Assembly (NCBI GenBank): GCA_030642005.1
Contig: DAOWOP010000024.1
Span: 1-23,081 of the forward strand
Length of the DNA: 23,081 nucleotides
From: Planctomycetales bacterium
GTDB lineage: Bacteria; Planctomycetota; Phycisphaerae; SM23-33
Direction: 5' to 3'
This document shows, piece by piece, positions 1 to 7,164 of this stretch (the stretch's first letter is position 1; every line of letters starts with the position of its first letter). Below the pieces are notes generated by a model. The model was not told where the DNA came from, made no database searches, and was given only the letters and a program-made list of their open reading frames with translations. Made by a program: the position numbers and the translations under genes.

Positions 1-17
1 ATTACCAATCACCAATT

Positions 18-782
18 ATGTCCACGACCGATTCGGCAATTTGCATCCGCGCGACCGATTACAGCGAGACCTCGCAGGTGCTGACGCTGCTGACTCGCAC
101 CGGCGGCGTGGTGAGGCTGCTGGCGAAGGGTTCCCGCCGACCCAGGAGCAAATCCGGCGGGGCGATAGACCTGCTGGCAGAAGGAAAGTGCGTATTCACC
201 GTGCCCAAGGGCGATGCGCTGGGCACGCTGATTGAGTTCGTCGAGACGACCGGCCGGTCGGCGCTGCGGGACAGACTGGACCGGCTCAACATAGCCCTGT
301 ACATGCTGGAAGTGTGCGGGGCGCTGCTGGCAGAGGGCGACCCGTACCCGGAAGTCTTCGACCTGCTGCACAACGCGATGGGTCGGCTGGGGCAGGCAGA
401 CGCCTCGCCGACGCCGGTTCGACGCGGCTCACCGCAGGCCGTGCTGGCGTATTTTCAATGGCGGTTGATAAGGCACGTCGGGCTGCTGGGCGAGTTGAAT
501 CTCTGCGTTTCCTGCGGCGGGAAGGTCGGCACGCAGGGTGTGTATTTTTCCAGTTCTCTCGGCGGGTTGCTGTGCCGCGACTGCGAATCGGCTGCGACGG
601 AAAAATACCACGTCAGCAGCGCAGCCCTCTCCGGCCTGGCCTCCCTGGCGGCAGCCGAGGCCGGGAAAAAACCTGCACTTCCGCCCAAACAGGCCGACGC
701 CGCAAACGCACTACTGGCATATCACATCCAATATCAACTGGGCCGACGCCTAAAAACCGCCCGCGGCGTCATCGTCCCATGA
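18..782 (+). CDS. recO: DNA repair protein RecO
   Basis: RecO loads RecA onto SSB-coated single-stranded DNA with RecF and RecR in gap repair. The 254-residue product has the family layout. The N-terminal OB-fold region (about residues 1-80) contains the typical stretch VLTLLTRTGGVVRLLAKGSR. A helical middle follows, and the C-terminal part carries a four-cysteine zinc finger at C163/C166 and C186/C189. The length is normal for the family. The ATG at 18 is the first in frame in the window. Only 17 bases precede it and they hold no clear Shine-Dalgarno sequence, so the start is probable, not certain. The C-terminal region after the zinc finger is rich in Ala and Lys. No partner gene of the RecFOR pathway is in the window; the next gene is an unrelated low-GC cassette with its own promoter. 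Confidence 0.92.
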   Translation: MSTTDSAICIRATDYSETSQVLTLLTRTGGVVRLLAKGSRRPRSKSGGAIDLLAEGKCVFTVPKGDALGTLIEFVETTGRSALRDRLDRLNIALYMLEVCGALLAEGDPYPEVFDLLHNAMGRLGQADASPTPVRRGSPQAVLAYFQWRLIRHVGLLGELNLCVSCGGKVGTQGVYFSSSLGGLLCRDCESAATEKYHVSSAALSGLASLAAAEAGKKPALPPKQADAANALLAYHIQYQLGRRLKTARGVIVP

Positions 783-824
783 ACCACCAACACCCGCACA
801 TAAAGAATCACAGTTCGACAACAG

Positions 825-852
825 TTGCGGATATGAAAAACGGGTGTATAAT
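825..852 (+). promoter_or_regulatory. Probable sigma-70-type promoter of the 889-2017 cassette
   Basis: A perfect TATAAT at 847-852 lies 16 nt downstream of TTGCGG (825-830). The same arrangement (TTGTGG, 16 nt, TATAAT) precedes the bamD-like gene. This -10 overlaps a possible GTG start at 844, which argues that translation begins further down, at 865 or 889. Confidence 0.55.
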
Positions 853-888
853 TCCGGGCACTGGATGGTAGGGTCATTGCAAAGCACC

Positions 889-1803
889 ATGGCTAATACA
901 ACGAAAAGCCAGTTCCTCCAAGAGCTTATCGCACGTTTTGGGCCTCTCAAGAGACTGGAACGAAGTCAATCTCTATTTGAAATCGGCGAGGAGGCTGTCC
1001 GAGTATACGTTAGGTACTCTAGAATCCACCGCAGGCAACGCGCGTTCTACGGTCTTCGGGAAGAAGATTTGCGCAGATTGGAAGGACATCCTTCGGTCTT
1101 GTGCTTTCTCTGGGATGATCAACAGGAACCTCTTCTTATTCCATTCTCAGAATACGAGGAGGTGTTCCAAGAAGCCTCACCTGCACGTGATGGGCAATAC
1201 AAAGTGCAAGTTTATCTGGACCCAGAGGGACTGGATTTCTATATCGCTAAAGCAGGTCGTTTTAACGTCGAAGCCAATGTTGGTTGGGGAGCAATCGAGC
1301 CGCTAGTCAAGGTTGGGGAAAAAGGACCATTACCGGAATTGTCTCATTCCCAGATTCAAACACTCTTGGGCGCAATCGGCGACGCTAAGGGATACGACAT
1401 ATGGGTTCCACCCAATGATAGGGACAAACTCGACTGGTCATTGACCAGAGAATACGCCCTGCGCAGTTCATTACCCAGCGGGTTTGAATCGGTTTCCCAC
1501 ATTCTACAAGAAGTTGACGTGGTTTGGACTCCAAAGGGATCGGGGCAATTGCGTGCCTTGTTCGAGGTGGAGCACTCTACACCGATATATTCCGGTTTGC
1601 TCAGGTTTAATGACGTTCATTTAACGGTTCCCCAACTTTGCCCGCGATTCAGTGTCGTTGCAAACAATACGAAACGCAACCGCTTCGTCAGGCAATTAAA
1701 CCGACCCACATTCCGTGCAAGTGGCCTCAGCGACCTTTGCACATTTCTTGAGTACGTCAATGTGACACATTGGTACAATCGCGTAGTCTCAAAGATATTA
1801 TAG
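889..1803 (+). CDS. Unknown protein with D...FEVEHST motif, possible nuclease-fold domain
   Basis: I do not recognise a named family. With the ATG at 889 the product has 304 residues. A GTG at 844 and an ATG at 865 are in frame, but the first overlaps the promoter and the second would sit almost at the transcription start. The C-terminal half shows a pattern that I recall from uncharacterised bacterial proteins: GYDIWVPPNDR (about residues 168-178), then VDVVW (D210) and FEVEHSTPIYSGLLRF (E226, E228). An acidic residue followed by E-x-E after a beta strand is reminiscent of PD-(D/E)XK nuclease cores, but the final lysine is not evident, so catalysis is speculative. No signal peptide or membrane segment is seen. 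Base composition is clearly less GC-rich than recO or the bamD-like gene, suggesting transfer. The small gene at 1817 follows within 13 nt and is probably co-transcribed. Confidence 0.75.
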   Translation: MANTTKSQFLQELIARFGPLKRLERSQSLFEIGEEAVRVYVRYSRIHRRQRAFYGLREEDLRRLEGHPSVLCFLWDDQQEPLLIPFSEYEEVFQEASPARDGQYKVQVYLDPEGLDFYIAKAGRFNVEANVGWGAIEPLVKVGEKGPLPELSHSQIQTLLGAIGDAKGYDIWVPPNDRDKLDWSLTREYALRSSLPSGFESVSHILQEVDVVWTPKGSGQLRALFEVEHSTPIYSGLLRFNDVHLTVPQLCPRFSVVANNTKRNRFVRQLNRPTFRASGLSDLCTFLEYVNVTHWYNRVVSKIL

Positions 1804-1816
1804 GAGCCCCAGAACG

Positions 1817-2017
1817 GTGACATCCACGCCTGCTGAAAACATTTGGGTTGTTGTAGAAGTGATGAGCGGGATTCCTGTTGATGTTCATTTATTCAGGGAT
1901 GAAAAAGATGCATGGAAAACCGAGGCTTCCATTCGTAAGAATCTAAGGCCTGATTACGATGAAGCGGGGGTCTTTTGTGTGGAAATGCCTCCAATCTCCG
2001 GCTCGCGAAATCACTAA
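1817..2017 (+). CDS. Small unknown protein, partner of the upstream gene
   Basis: A 66-residue reading frame opens with GTG 13 nt after the stop of the preceding gene. It has a good Shine-Dalgarno sequence (AGGAG at 1802-1806) about 10 nt before the GTG. The product begins with a beta-strand-like segment (NIWVVVEVMSGIPVDVHLF) and continues with a charged helix (DEKDAWKTEASIRKNL), followed by a second strand ending in VFCVEMPP. This looks like a compact alpha/beta fold, not a random translation. No transmembrane segment, Cys pair or known motif is present. Its low GC matches the upstream gene, so the two probably moved together. The coupling suggests a small regulator, subunit or immunity-like partner, but no function can be assigned. 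Confidence 0.6.
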   Translation: MTSTPAENIWVVVEVMSGIPVDVHLFRDEKDAWKTEASIRKNLRPDYDEAGVFCVEMPPISGSRNH

Positions 2018-2070
2018 CAAGACAACCGCGGCTCCAAGGTGCTGAATGGCGCTTCCGTAAGTCTAAATGG

Positions 2071-2098
2071 TTGTGGTAAGAGCATGGAGTAGTATAAT
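2071..2098 (+). promoter_or_regulatory. Probable promoter of bamD-like/lptE
   Basis: TTGTGG (2071-2076), a 16-nt spacer and TATAAT (2093-2098) precede the bamD-like start by about 60 nt. The 140-nt gap 2018-2157 holds no other gene or hairpin that I can see. Confidence 0.55.
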
Positions 2099-2157
2099 CG
2101 CAGAATCGCAGTTGACGTCGCAAGGATAGCAGGAACGAACAAATTGGACTGTATCGC

Positions 2158-3183
2158 ATGAAGAAACTACTGATAATCGCCATATTGGGCGCTTTGGTGT
2201 TACCGGTTTTGTCGGCGGAGAAGGCTGATCTTATCTGGAAAGACGGAAAGTGGGTCCGCCAGGCGGCCCCGGCCGAGGGTACGCCCGCGGGCGAGGCGGC
2301 GCTGATACGACGGAAAATCGACCGCAGGAAATATTCTTCCGCAGTCAAAGCCGCCAAAAAGTTCCTGAAACGCTATCCCTCCAGCCCGCTGGCCGAAGAG
2401 GTGCTCGGCCTGGCCGGCGAAGCGGAACTGCGCCGCAAACGATACTGGCAGGCCTACGAATGGTACGAAAGACAACTGGCGGAATTCCCCAGCGGTGAAT
2501 ACTTTGAGCAGGCGCTGGAAAAGGAGATTCAAATCGCCGAGGCATTTCTGGCCGGCAGGAAGCGGGTCGCGCTGGGCATTTTCCGCCTGCCGGCAGAGCA
2601 GGAGGGAATCGACATCCTCAGCGGCATCGCCGGCCACGCACCGTCTTCACCGCAGGCGGAATCGGCCCTGCTGACGATAGGCGAGCACCACTTCAATAAG
2701 GGCGATTGGACCCCGGCGATCGAGGCTTACGAGCAGTTCCTGACGCTCATGCCTGAATCGTCCCGTGTGCCGCAGGCGGAGTTGGCCCTGGCTGAAGCGC
2801 TGCTGCGGTCGTATCGAGGTCCGATGTGGGATGAGACACCGCTCATTGAGGCCGAGCAGCGATACAAGGCCTTCGCCGCCAGGCGCCCCGCCAAGGCGCG
2901 AGAGGTGCAGGTCGGGCGGATCGTCAAGGAGATACGCTCTGCCAGGGCGGAAAAACAATACGAAACCGGACGATTCTATATCCGCACGAGCAAGGGCGAA
3001 GCGGCGGCGCATTATTTCCGCCTAATTCTCGAAAAATATCCGGACACGGAGTGGGCCAGGCAGGCACAAGCGGAACTGGCCAAACTCCGCCATCCCGTCA
3101 AATCGTCCGGTAAAACGGGAAAAAAAACTGAACCCGAAACCAAACCGGCCAATATAAAAGACAAGAAGGAAAATAAACCATGA
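2158..3183 (+). CDS. BamD/YbgF-like tetratricopeptide protein of outer-membrane assembly
   Basis: A 341-residue exported protein. Residues 1-20 form a signal peptide (MKKLLIIAILGALVLPVLSA) with probable cleavage after A20. The body is helical repeats of the TPR/BamD type: about 57-75 (YSSAVKAAKKFLKRYPSSP), 95-112 (YWQAYEWYERQLAEFPSG), 182-200 (DWTPAIEAYEQFLTLMPES) and 281-300 (EAAAHYFRLILEKYPDTEW). The 'A..F...P.S..A..A' spacing is characteristic of BamD and YbgF. BamD is normally a lipoprotein holding the BAM complex together; here no lipobox cysteine is present, so anchoring must differ or the protein is soluble periplasmic. The tail is Lys/Glu/Pro-rich. The stop overlaps the next start (ATGA at 3180-3183), so it is translationally coupled to the LptE-like lipoprotein, which fits an outer-membrane role. 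Confidence 0.75.
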   Translation: MKKLLIIAILGALVLPVLSAEKADLIWKDGKWVRQAAPAEGTPAGEAALIRRKIDRRKYSSAVKAAKKFLKRYPSSPLAEEVLGLAGEAELRRKRYWQAYEWYERQLAEFPSGEYFEQALEKEIQIAEAFLAGRKRVALGIFRLPAEQEGIDILSGIAGHAPSSPQAESALLTIGEHHFNKGDWTPAIEAYEQFLTLMPESSRVPQAELALAEALLRSYRGPMWDETPLIEAEQRYKAFAARRPAKAREVQVGRIVKEIRSARAEKQYETGRFYIRTSKGEAAAHYFRLILEKYPDTEWARQAQAELAKLRHPVKSSGKTGKKTEPETKPANIKDKKENKP

Positions 3184-3716
3184 ACAGAACATCGCTTGCC
3201 ATGACTGTTCTTGCGGTAACGGCCGCCGTCTTCACCGGCTGCGGTAATCCCGATCCGACCAAGGGTTACACCACCATCAGCCAGTACCGGCCTGATATAA
3301 AAACCATCGCCGTACCGATTTTCCGCCGCGGGACCTACGAATACCGGCGCAATATCGAGTTCCGCCTGACCGAGGCCGTCGTCAAACAGATCGAAGCCGA
3401 GACGCCCTACAAGGTAGTCGATAAGGCGCGGGCCGACACGCTGCTGACCGGGACGATACAGCGCATAGAGCAAAACGTGTTGAGTTTCAATCCCCGCACG
3501 GGCCAGGCGAGGGAAATCCAGTTGCGCGTCATCGTCGATTTCACCTGGAAAGACCTGCGGGGCGAGGGAAAGGTGTTGGTGGACAGGAAAAATTTCCGCG
3601 CAGCGTCGGAGTACATCCCGACGGAGCCATTTAATGAGGATTTCTTCCTCGGCAGCGAGGACGCCTTCGGCGAAATGGCCCGGCGTATCGTCGAACAGTT
3701 GGCCCAACCGTGGTGA
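3180..3716 (+). CDS. lptE: LptE-like LPS-assembly lipoprotein
   Basis: A 178-residue lipoprotein. The N-terminal hydrophobic segment ends in a lipobox, FTGC, with C21 as the lipidated residue. The mature part shows the LptE/DUF400-type fold signature: a first strand IKTIAVPIFRRGTYEYRRNIEF, a helix LTEAVVKQIEAETPYKVV, then A..LLTGTI strands and a C-terminal helix (AFGEMARRIVEQLAQPW). In diderms LptE plugs the LptD barrel that inserts LPS into the outer membrane. The start codon overlaps the bamD-like stop, which supports co-expression. The length matches the family. Sequence divergence within LptE is high, so the call rests on lipobox, strand pattern and context together. Confidence 0.75.
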   Translation: MNRTSLAMTVLAVTAAVFTGCGNPDPTKGYTTISQYRPDIKTIAVPIFRRGTYEYRRNIEFRLTEAVVKQIEAETPYKVVDKARADTLLTGTIQRIEQNVLSFNPRTGQAREIQLRVIVDFTWKDLRGEGKVLVDRKNFRAASEYIPTEPFNEDFFLGSEDAFGEMARRIVEQLAQPW

Positions 3717-3731
3717 ATGTTTCCCGGACCA

Positions 3732-3759
3732 CCGCTTCGGCGGCTCGCTTTTACGCGAG
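3732..3759 (+). other. Two adjacent small hairpins before ftsH
   Basis: CCGC-TTCG-GCGG (3732-3743) is directly followed by CTCGC-TTTTAC-GCGAG (3744-3759). No T-tract follows, so they are not a standard terminator. They lie just upstream of a -10-like TAAAAT (3769-3774). Confidence 0.4.
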
Positions 3760-3768
3760 GCTATGTGG

Positions 3769-3774
3769 TAAAAT
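3769..3774 (+). promoter_or_regulatory. Candidate -10 box for ftsH
   Basis: GGTAAAAT upstream of the ftsH ATG at 3816 gives TAAAAT. The -35 region is poor, and the second small hairpin ends 9 nt before it. Confidence is limited by the missing -35. Confidence 0.35.
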
Positions 3775-3815
3775 AGAATAGACGAACCAGCGAATTCACG
3801 AAATATCGGATACAT

Positions 3816-5837
3816 ATGTCGGAAGAACCAGCCAACAAGCCTCCCGAAAAAAGACTCATTACACCTGTGCGTTTCGGACGCAACACGATGTGGTGGGTGG
3901 TTTTCGGCCTGATAGCCGTCCTGCTGATGAGTTATTTCATGCAGAGTATCGACCAGCGTGTCGAAATGTCGCAGGGCGAATTCTGGGGCTATGCGAATCG
4001 CGACCAGGTCGAGGCGCTCCTCATCAAGACCAGAGACGGCCGCCTCGAAGGCGAATTGATTCCCGACATCAAGGGGCGCGACAAAGACGCCCCGACCCGC
4101 TTCTATGTAATCGTCGATTTCAACGCCAACAAGGATTTTCTGCCGAAGTTGCAGACTGTCTTCGAGGGCAAGCGGGCGAATCCGACAGAAGCCCCGCCGC
4201 CGAGTTGGTTCACGCGGGCTTTGCCCTACATCGCCCTGTACGGCGGGCTGCTGCTGCTGCTATGGTTCTTCCTGTTCAGGCGGATCGGTCAGATGGGAGG
4301 CGGAGCGGGCTTCCTCGGACAGTTCGGACGAAGCAAACACCGCCTGACCACCAAGGAGCATACCAACGTTACTTTCAATCACGTTGCCGGCATCGACGAG
4401 GCCAAGGAAGAAGTCGGCGAGATAATCGAGTTCCTCAAGAACCCCAAGAAGTTCCGCCGGCTTGGCGGGCGAATACCCCGCGGCGTGCTGCTCGTCGGCG
4501 AGCCGGGCTGCGGAAAAACGCTCCTGGCAAAGGCAATCGCAGGCGAGGCAGACGTGCCGTTCTTCTCGATCTCCGGGTCCGATTTCGTGGAAATGTTCGT
4601 CGGCGTGGGGGCCTCGCGAGTCCGCGACCTCTTCCGCCAGGCAAAGGAATCCGCCCCGTGCATCATCTTCCTGGACGAGATCGACGCCGTCGGACGACGC
4701 CGAGGGGCGGGCTTCAACGGTGGAGGCGGGCACGACGAACGCGAACAGACACTCAACGCCATCCTCGTCGAGATGGACGGCTTCGAGACCAACGACCAGG
4801 TAATCGTCATCGCCGCGACCAACCGCCAGGACGTGCTGGACCCCGCCCTGACGCGACCGGGGCGGTTCGACCGCCAGATTCAGGTCCCCCTGCCGGACAT
4901 CAAGGGGCGATACGAGATACTCGAAATCTACGCCGCCAAGGTCCAGTGCGGACCGGACGTTGACCTGCATCGCCTGGCACGAGGTACGCCGATGTTCAGC
5001 GGGGCCGACCTGGAGGCGATGATTAACGAAGCCGCCATCGCCGCGACAATGGCGAACAAAGACTCCGTCGAGCAGGAAGATATGGAAGAGGCGCGCGACA
5101 AGGTCCGATGGGGCAGGGCGCGAAAGAGCCGGGCAATCGACGAACGTGAAAAGGAAATGACGGCCTACCACGAAGCCGGACACGCACTCGTTCAGGTTCT
5201 CCTGCCTGACGCCGACCCGCTCCACAAGGTCTCAATCATCCCTCGCGGGCAGATGGGCGGGGGAACGTTCTCGCTGCCGGAGAAGGACCGCTACATGTTC
5301 ACCCGGCGATGGTGCGAAGCGTTTATCCGCGTGGCGGTGGCCGGTCGAATCGCAGAGGAAATGTTCTGCGGCGACATCGACAGCGGCGCAGCCGCCGACA
5401 TCGCGCAATCAACCGAACTGGCGCGGAAGATGATCCTCGAATGGGGTATGAGCGAGAAACTCTCCTTCGTCCGCTACACGCCGGGATCGCATCCGCCGAT
5501 GATGTTCGACGTCGGCGGCAAGGACTATTCCGAAAAAACTGCCGAGGTAATCGACGAAGAAATCAAGGTCATCATGGACGCCGCGTATGCCGACGCACGC
5601 GAAATGCTCCAGACCAATCGCGACAAGGTCAAGGGTATCGCCGATGCGCTGCTGAATTACGAAACGCTCAATGTCGAGGACGTAAAAAAGATCATCGCCG
5701 GCGAAACGCTGGACAAACCCTCCATCAACGAGTTACTCGAGGCCGAAGCCGCCAAACCCGCCCCCGACGCCCAACCGCCCCCGCCGCCAAAGACCGACCA
5801 AGCCCCCGACGCCGGAACAATCCCCGAACCGGGATAA
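3816..5837 (+). CDS. ftsH: ATP-dependent zinc metalloprotease FtsH
   Basis: A membrane-bound AAA+ protease that extracts and degrades membrane and regulatory proteins. The 673-residue product has the full layout. Transmembrane segments lie at about 25-43 and 134-155, flanking a periplasmic domain. The AAA+ domain has Walker A GEPGCGKT (228-235), the pore loop FVGVG (261-265), Walker B IIFLDE (283-288) and the second region of homology with R347 and R350. The zinc site is HEAGH (452-456), with D528 (SGAAADIAQ) as the third ligand. The usual Walker A is GPPGTGKT; the P-to-E and T-to-C changes keep the invariant G, K and T. The C-terminus is a Pro-rich tail. The Shine-Dalgarno sequence is weak. 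The gene is monocistronic, ending at a strong terminator, and follows the outer-membrane pair. Confidence 0.97.
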   Translation: MSEEPANKPPEKRLITPVRFGRNTMWWVVFGLIAVLLMSYFMQSIDQRVEMSQGEFWGYANRDQVEALLIKTRDGRLEGELIPDIKGRDKDAPTRFYVIVDFNANKDFLPKLQTVFEGKRANPTEAPPPSWFTRALPYIALYGGLLLLLWFFLFRRIGQMGGGAGFLGQFGRSKHRLTTKEHTNVTFNHVAGIDEAKEEVGEIIEFLKNPKKFRRLGGRIPRGVLLVGEPGCGKTLLAKAIAGEADVPFFSISGSDFVEMFVGVGASRVRDLFRQAKESAPCIIFLDEIDAVGRRRGAGFNGGGGHDEREQTLNAILVEMDGFETNDQVIVIAATNRQDVLDPALTRPGRFDRQIQVPLPDIKGRYEILEIYAAKVQCGPDVDLHRLARGTPMFSGADLEAMINEAAIAATMANKDSVEQEDMEEARDKVRWGRARKSRAIDEREKEMTAYHEAGHALVQVLLPDADPLHKVSIIPRGQMGGGTFSLPEKDRYMFTRRWCEAFIRVAVAGRIAEEMFCGDIDSGAAADIAQSTELARKMILEWGMSEKLSFVRYTPGSHPPMMFDVGGKDYSEKTAEVIDEEIKVIMDAAYADAREMLQTNRDKVKGIADALLNYETLNVEDVKKIIAGETLDKPSINELLEAEAAKPAPDAQPPPPPKTDQAPDAGTIPEPG

Positions 5838-5868
5838 TCTCATGGAAAGTCCCGCGCTGCGAAACTCC

Positions 5869-5901
5869 AAGCCCAGCCATTCGAATGGCTGGGCTTTTTT
5901 T
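5869..5901. terminator. Strong intrinsic terminator after ftsH
   Basis: A perfect 28-bp palindrome at 5869-5896 (arm AAGCCCAGCCATTC) is followed by a run of seven T (5895-5901). Its A-rich other end lets it also act on minus-strand transcripts coming from the DUF2971 gene, so it is probably bidirectional. Confidence 0.9.
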
Positions 5902-5982
5902 CTGATTCGACCTGAACGGAAAACTCACCTTCGCCGCTTCAACATCGCCAGCCCCTGTATTAGGCGTGGGGACTTGCTTCTA

Positions 5983-6747
5983 TCAGTAGGTGGGTTTACG
6001 ATCCATCTCTGACCGTAACAGTGGACACAGCAGGCCTTTCGCCTTTAGCAACTTACAGACTGTGTCTGTTTCTTGGTCACCTGACCCCGGCGCTAATCGC
6101 ACCTCAGTAACGAATTTCTCAAGGTCGGCAGGAACCAGAACACCATCTACGGGAATGTCTACCCCCCACTCGTGAGCCTTCCGAAGCGGTAATGCTGCCC
6201 GGACTTCTCTCTCATGTCCGAAGTTCTTGCGCTTGAAGAAAAACGGGTTCAGCATAGAATCGTGGACACAGTAGTTCGGCATTTTCTCGGTATCATAGTC
6301 CAAGTACTGTACCCGCCCCACAAAGATGTCCTCTTCGCCGTACTCAGGCCGTAGCCTGAACGTCCTCAGGGAATCAGCCAGCCTTCTTACCGTCGTGCAG
6401 ATAGCAATCCCTTTGCCTTGTCTGACATGTAGTTTCCACATTGCCTCAGACTCGTACTCGCTCGCGTACCAGCAACTGATCTTTGTCATCATCGCGAGTT
6501 GCCTGAAGGCCTTTGACAGTGATTTGATGTGGAATGTCTGCAAGCCAGTATCTTGCAGAGCGCGTTCAGGCCAAGCCACTCTCCGTCGTTGCTCGATTGC
6601 CGTTATCGCGCCTTCCCATTCGTCACCGAACTGCATAGCCGATGCAAAGTAAACTGCCTCGTCATTCAGCAGGGACTCCAGCTTCGGGAAGTCCATATAC
6701 CGCCAAATTACCTCGTCCCGGTTTATATCTTCCAAGATGTGAATCAT
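5983..6747 (-). CDS. DUF2971 family protein
   Basis: A 254-residue cytosolic protein resembling the DUF2971 family, whose biochemical role is unknown. Family-like features are the N-terminal WRYMDFPKLESLL followed by YFASAMQFGDEWEG, the central CWYASEYESEAMWKLH (about residues 91-106) and GKGIAICTTVRRL. Later comes FFFKRKNFGHEREVRAAL, typical of the family's 'K...F..E.E.R' motif. The ATG at 6745-6747 is well supported by AAAGGAG with a 9-nt spacer (complement of 6757-6763). GC is lower than in ftsH. The gene stands alone, convergent with ftsH, and next to a decayed regulator and toxin-antitoxin genes, so it is probably accessory DNA. DUF2971 genes are often seen in variable regions. Confidence 0.85.
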   Translation of the reverse strand: MIHILEDINRDEVIWRYMDFPKLESLLNDEAVYFASAMQFGDEWEGAITAIEQRRRVAWPERALQDTGLQTFHIKSLSKAFRQLAMMTKISCWYASEYESEAMWKLHVRQGKGIAICTTVRRLADSLRTFRLRPEYGEEDIFVGRVQYLDYDTEKMPNYCVHDSMLNPFFFKRKNFGHEREVRAALPLRKAHEWGVDIPVDGVLVPADLEKFVTEVRLAPGSGDQETDTVCKLLKAKGLLCPLLRSEMDRKPTY

Positions 6748-6920
6748 GCGTCTTATCTCCTTTGGCGGAGACGCCTGTGCTTCTCTGCACCTTCATACAC
6801 TTGCCAAACACCTGCGGCGGACTGCCATTAGCCACCGCGTTCCCACGTCATTATCCGCTTGCCACAGTTCCGGTATTTGTGACGGCGTATGATGCGTATG
6901 CCCAGGTCGGGCGTGTGTAG
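6748..6920. other. Non-coding leader between DUF2971 and the regulator remnant
   Basis: I see no convincing gene here. On the minus strand a GATAAT box (complement of 6850-6855) could be a -10 for the DUF2971 gene. On the plus strand short open stretches run into the XRE remnant, but their translations do not look like protein. Confidence 0.4.
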
Positions 6921-7070
6921 ATTACACGGAAGTGCTTACAGCCGCAATCGTGGGTCTATAACTGCGAAGTCGCCAATCGACGAGTGGATGTAACCGAATT
7001 CATCCTTTGGGCGAAGGCCTGCGGTGTTGATCCGCTGCTGGCATTCAAGCGGATACTGGAAGACTGGTAA
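6921..7070 (+). pseudogene. 5'-truncated XRE-family helix-turn-helix regulator remnant
   Basis: Translation from 6921 to the TAA at 7068-7070 gives 49 residues that end like a typical XRE regulator: ...QPQSWVYNCEVANRRVDV, then TEFILWAKACGVDP and a closing helix LLAFKRILEDW. In intact relatives the PQSxV...E...RR.DV.EF pattern is the recognition helix and following helices of the Cro/CI fold, and about 30 residues with the first helices come before it. Here an in-frame TAG (6918-6920) stands immediately before, with no start codon in the retained part, so the gene is broken. An alternative is a frameshifted N-terminus upstream, but no reading frame there looks like the missing helices. Its position between DUF2971 and DUF433 suggests a once larger accessory module. 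Confidence 0.7.
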
Positions 7071-7087
7071 TTCGCGCGCGAGAAATC

Positions 7088-7117
7088 TTCCCAATCTCCG
7101 CCATCTTCGGTTATAAT
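7088..7117 (+). promoter_or_regulatory. Probable promoter of the DUF433 gene
   Basis: TTCCCA (7088-7093), 18 nt, then a perfect TATAAT (7112-7117). The start codon at 7165 has a Shine-Dalgarno-like AGGGAGA about 7 nt upstream. Confidence 0.45.
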
Positions 7118-7164
7118 GATGTCATTCTGGTTTCAAGTGGTTCATAACAGGCAGGGAGATTGCG

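Noticed and set aside
844..888. Upstream GTG (844) and ATG (865) starts for the 889 gene
   Set aside because: The GTG overlaps the perfect TATAAT at 847-852, so it would lie upstream of the transcript; the ATG at 865 would be almost at the transcription start. The ATG at 865 remains possible.
4260..5225. Minus-strand open frame opposite ftsH
   Set aside because: The FtsH motifs are unmistakable on the plus strand; this is a codon-bias shadow.
6642..6920. 92-codon plus-strand frame upstream of the XRE remnant
   Set aside because: Its first part is antisense to the DUF2971 gene and its composition is Pro/Leu-rich without any domain; it does not supply the missing helices of the regulator.
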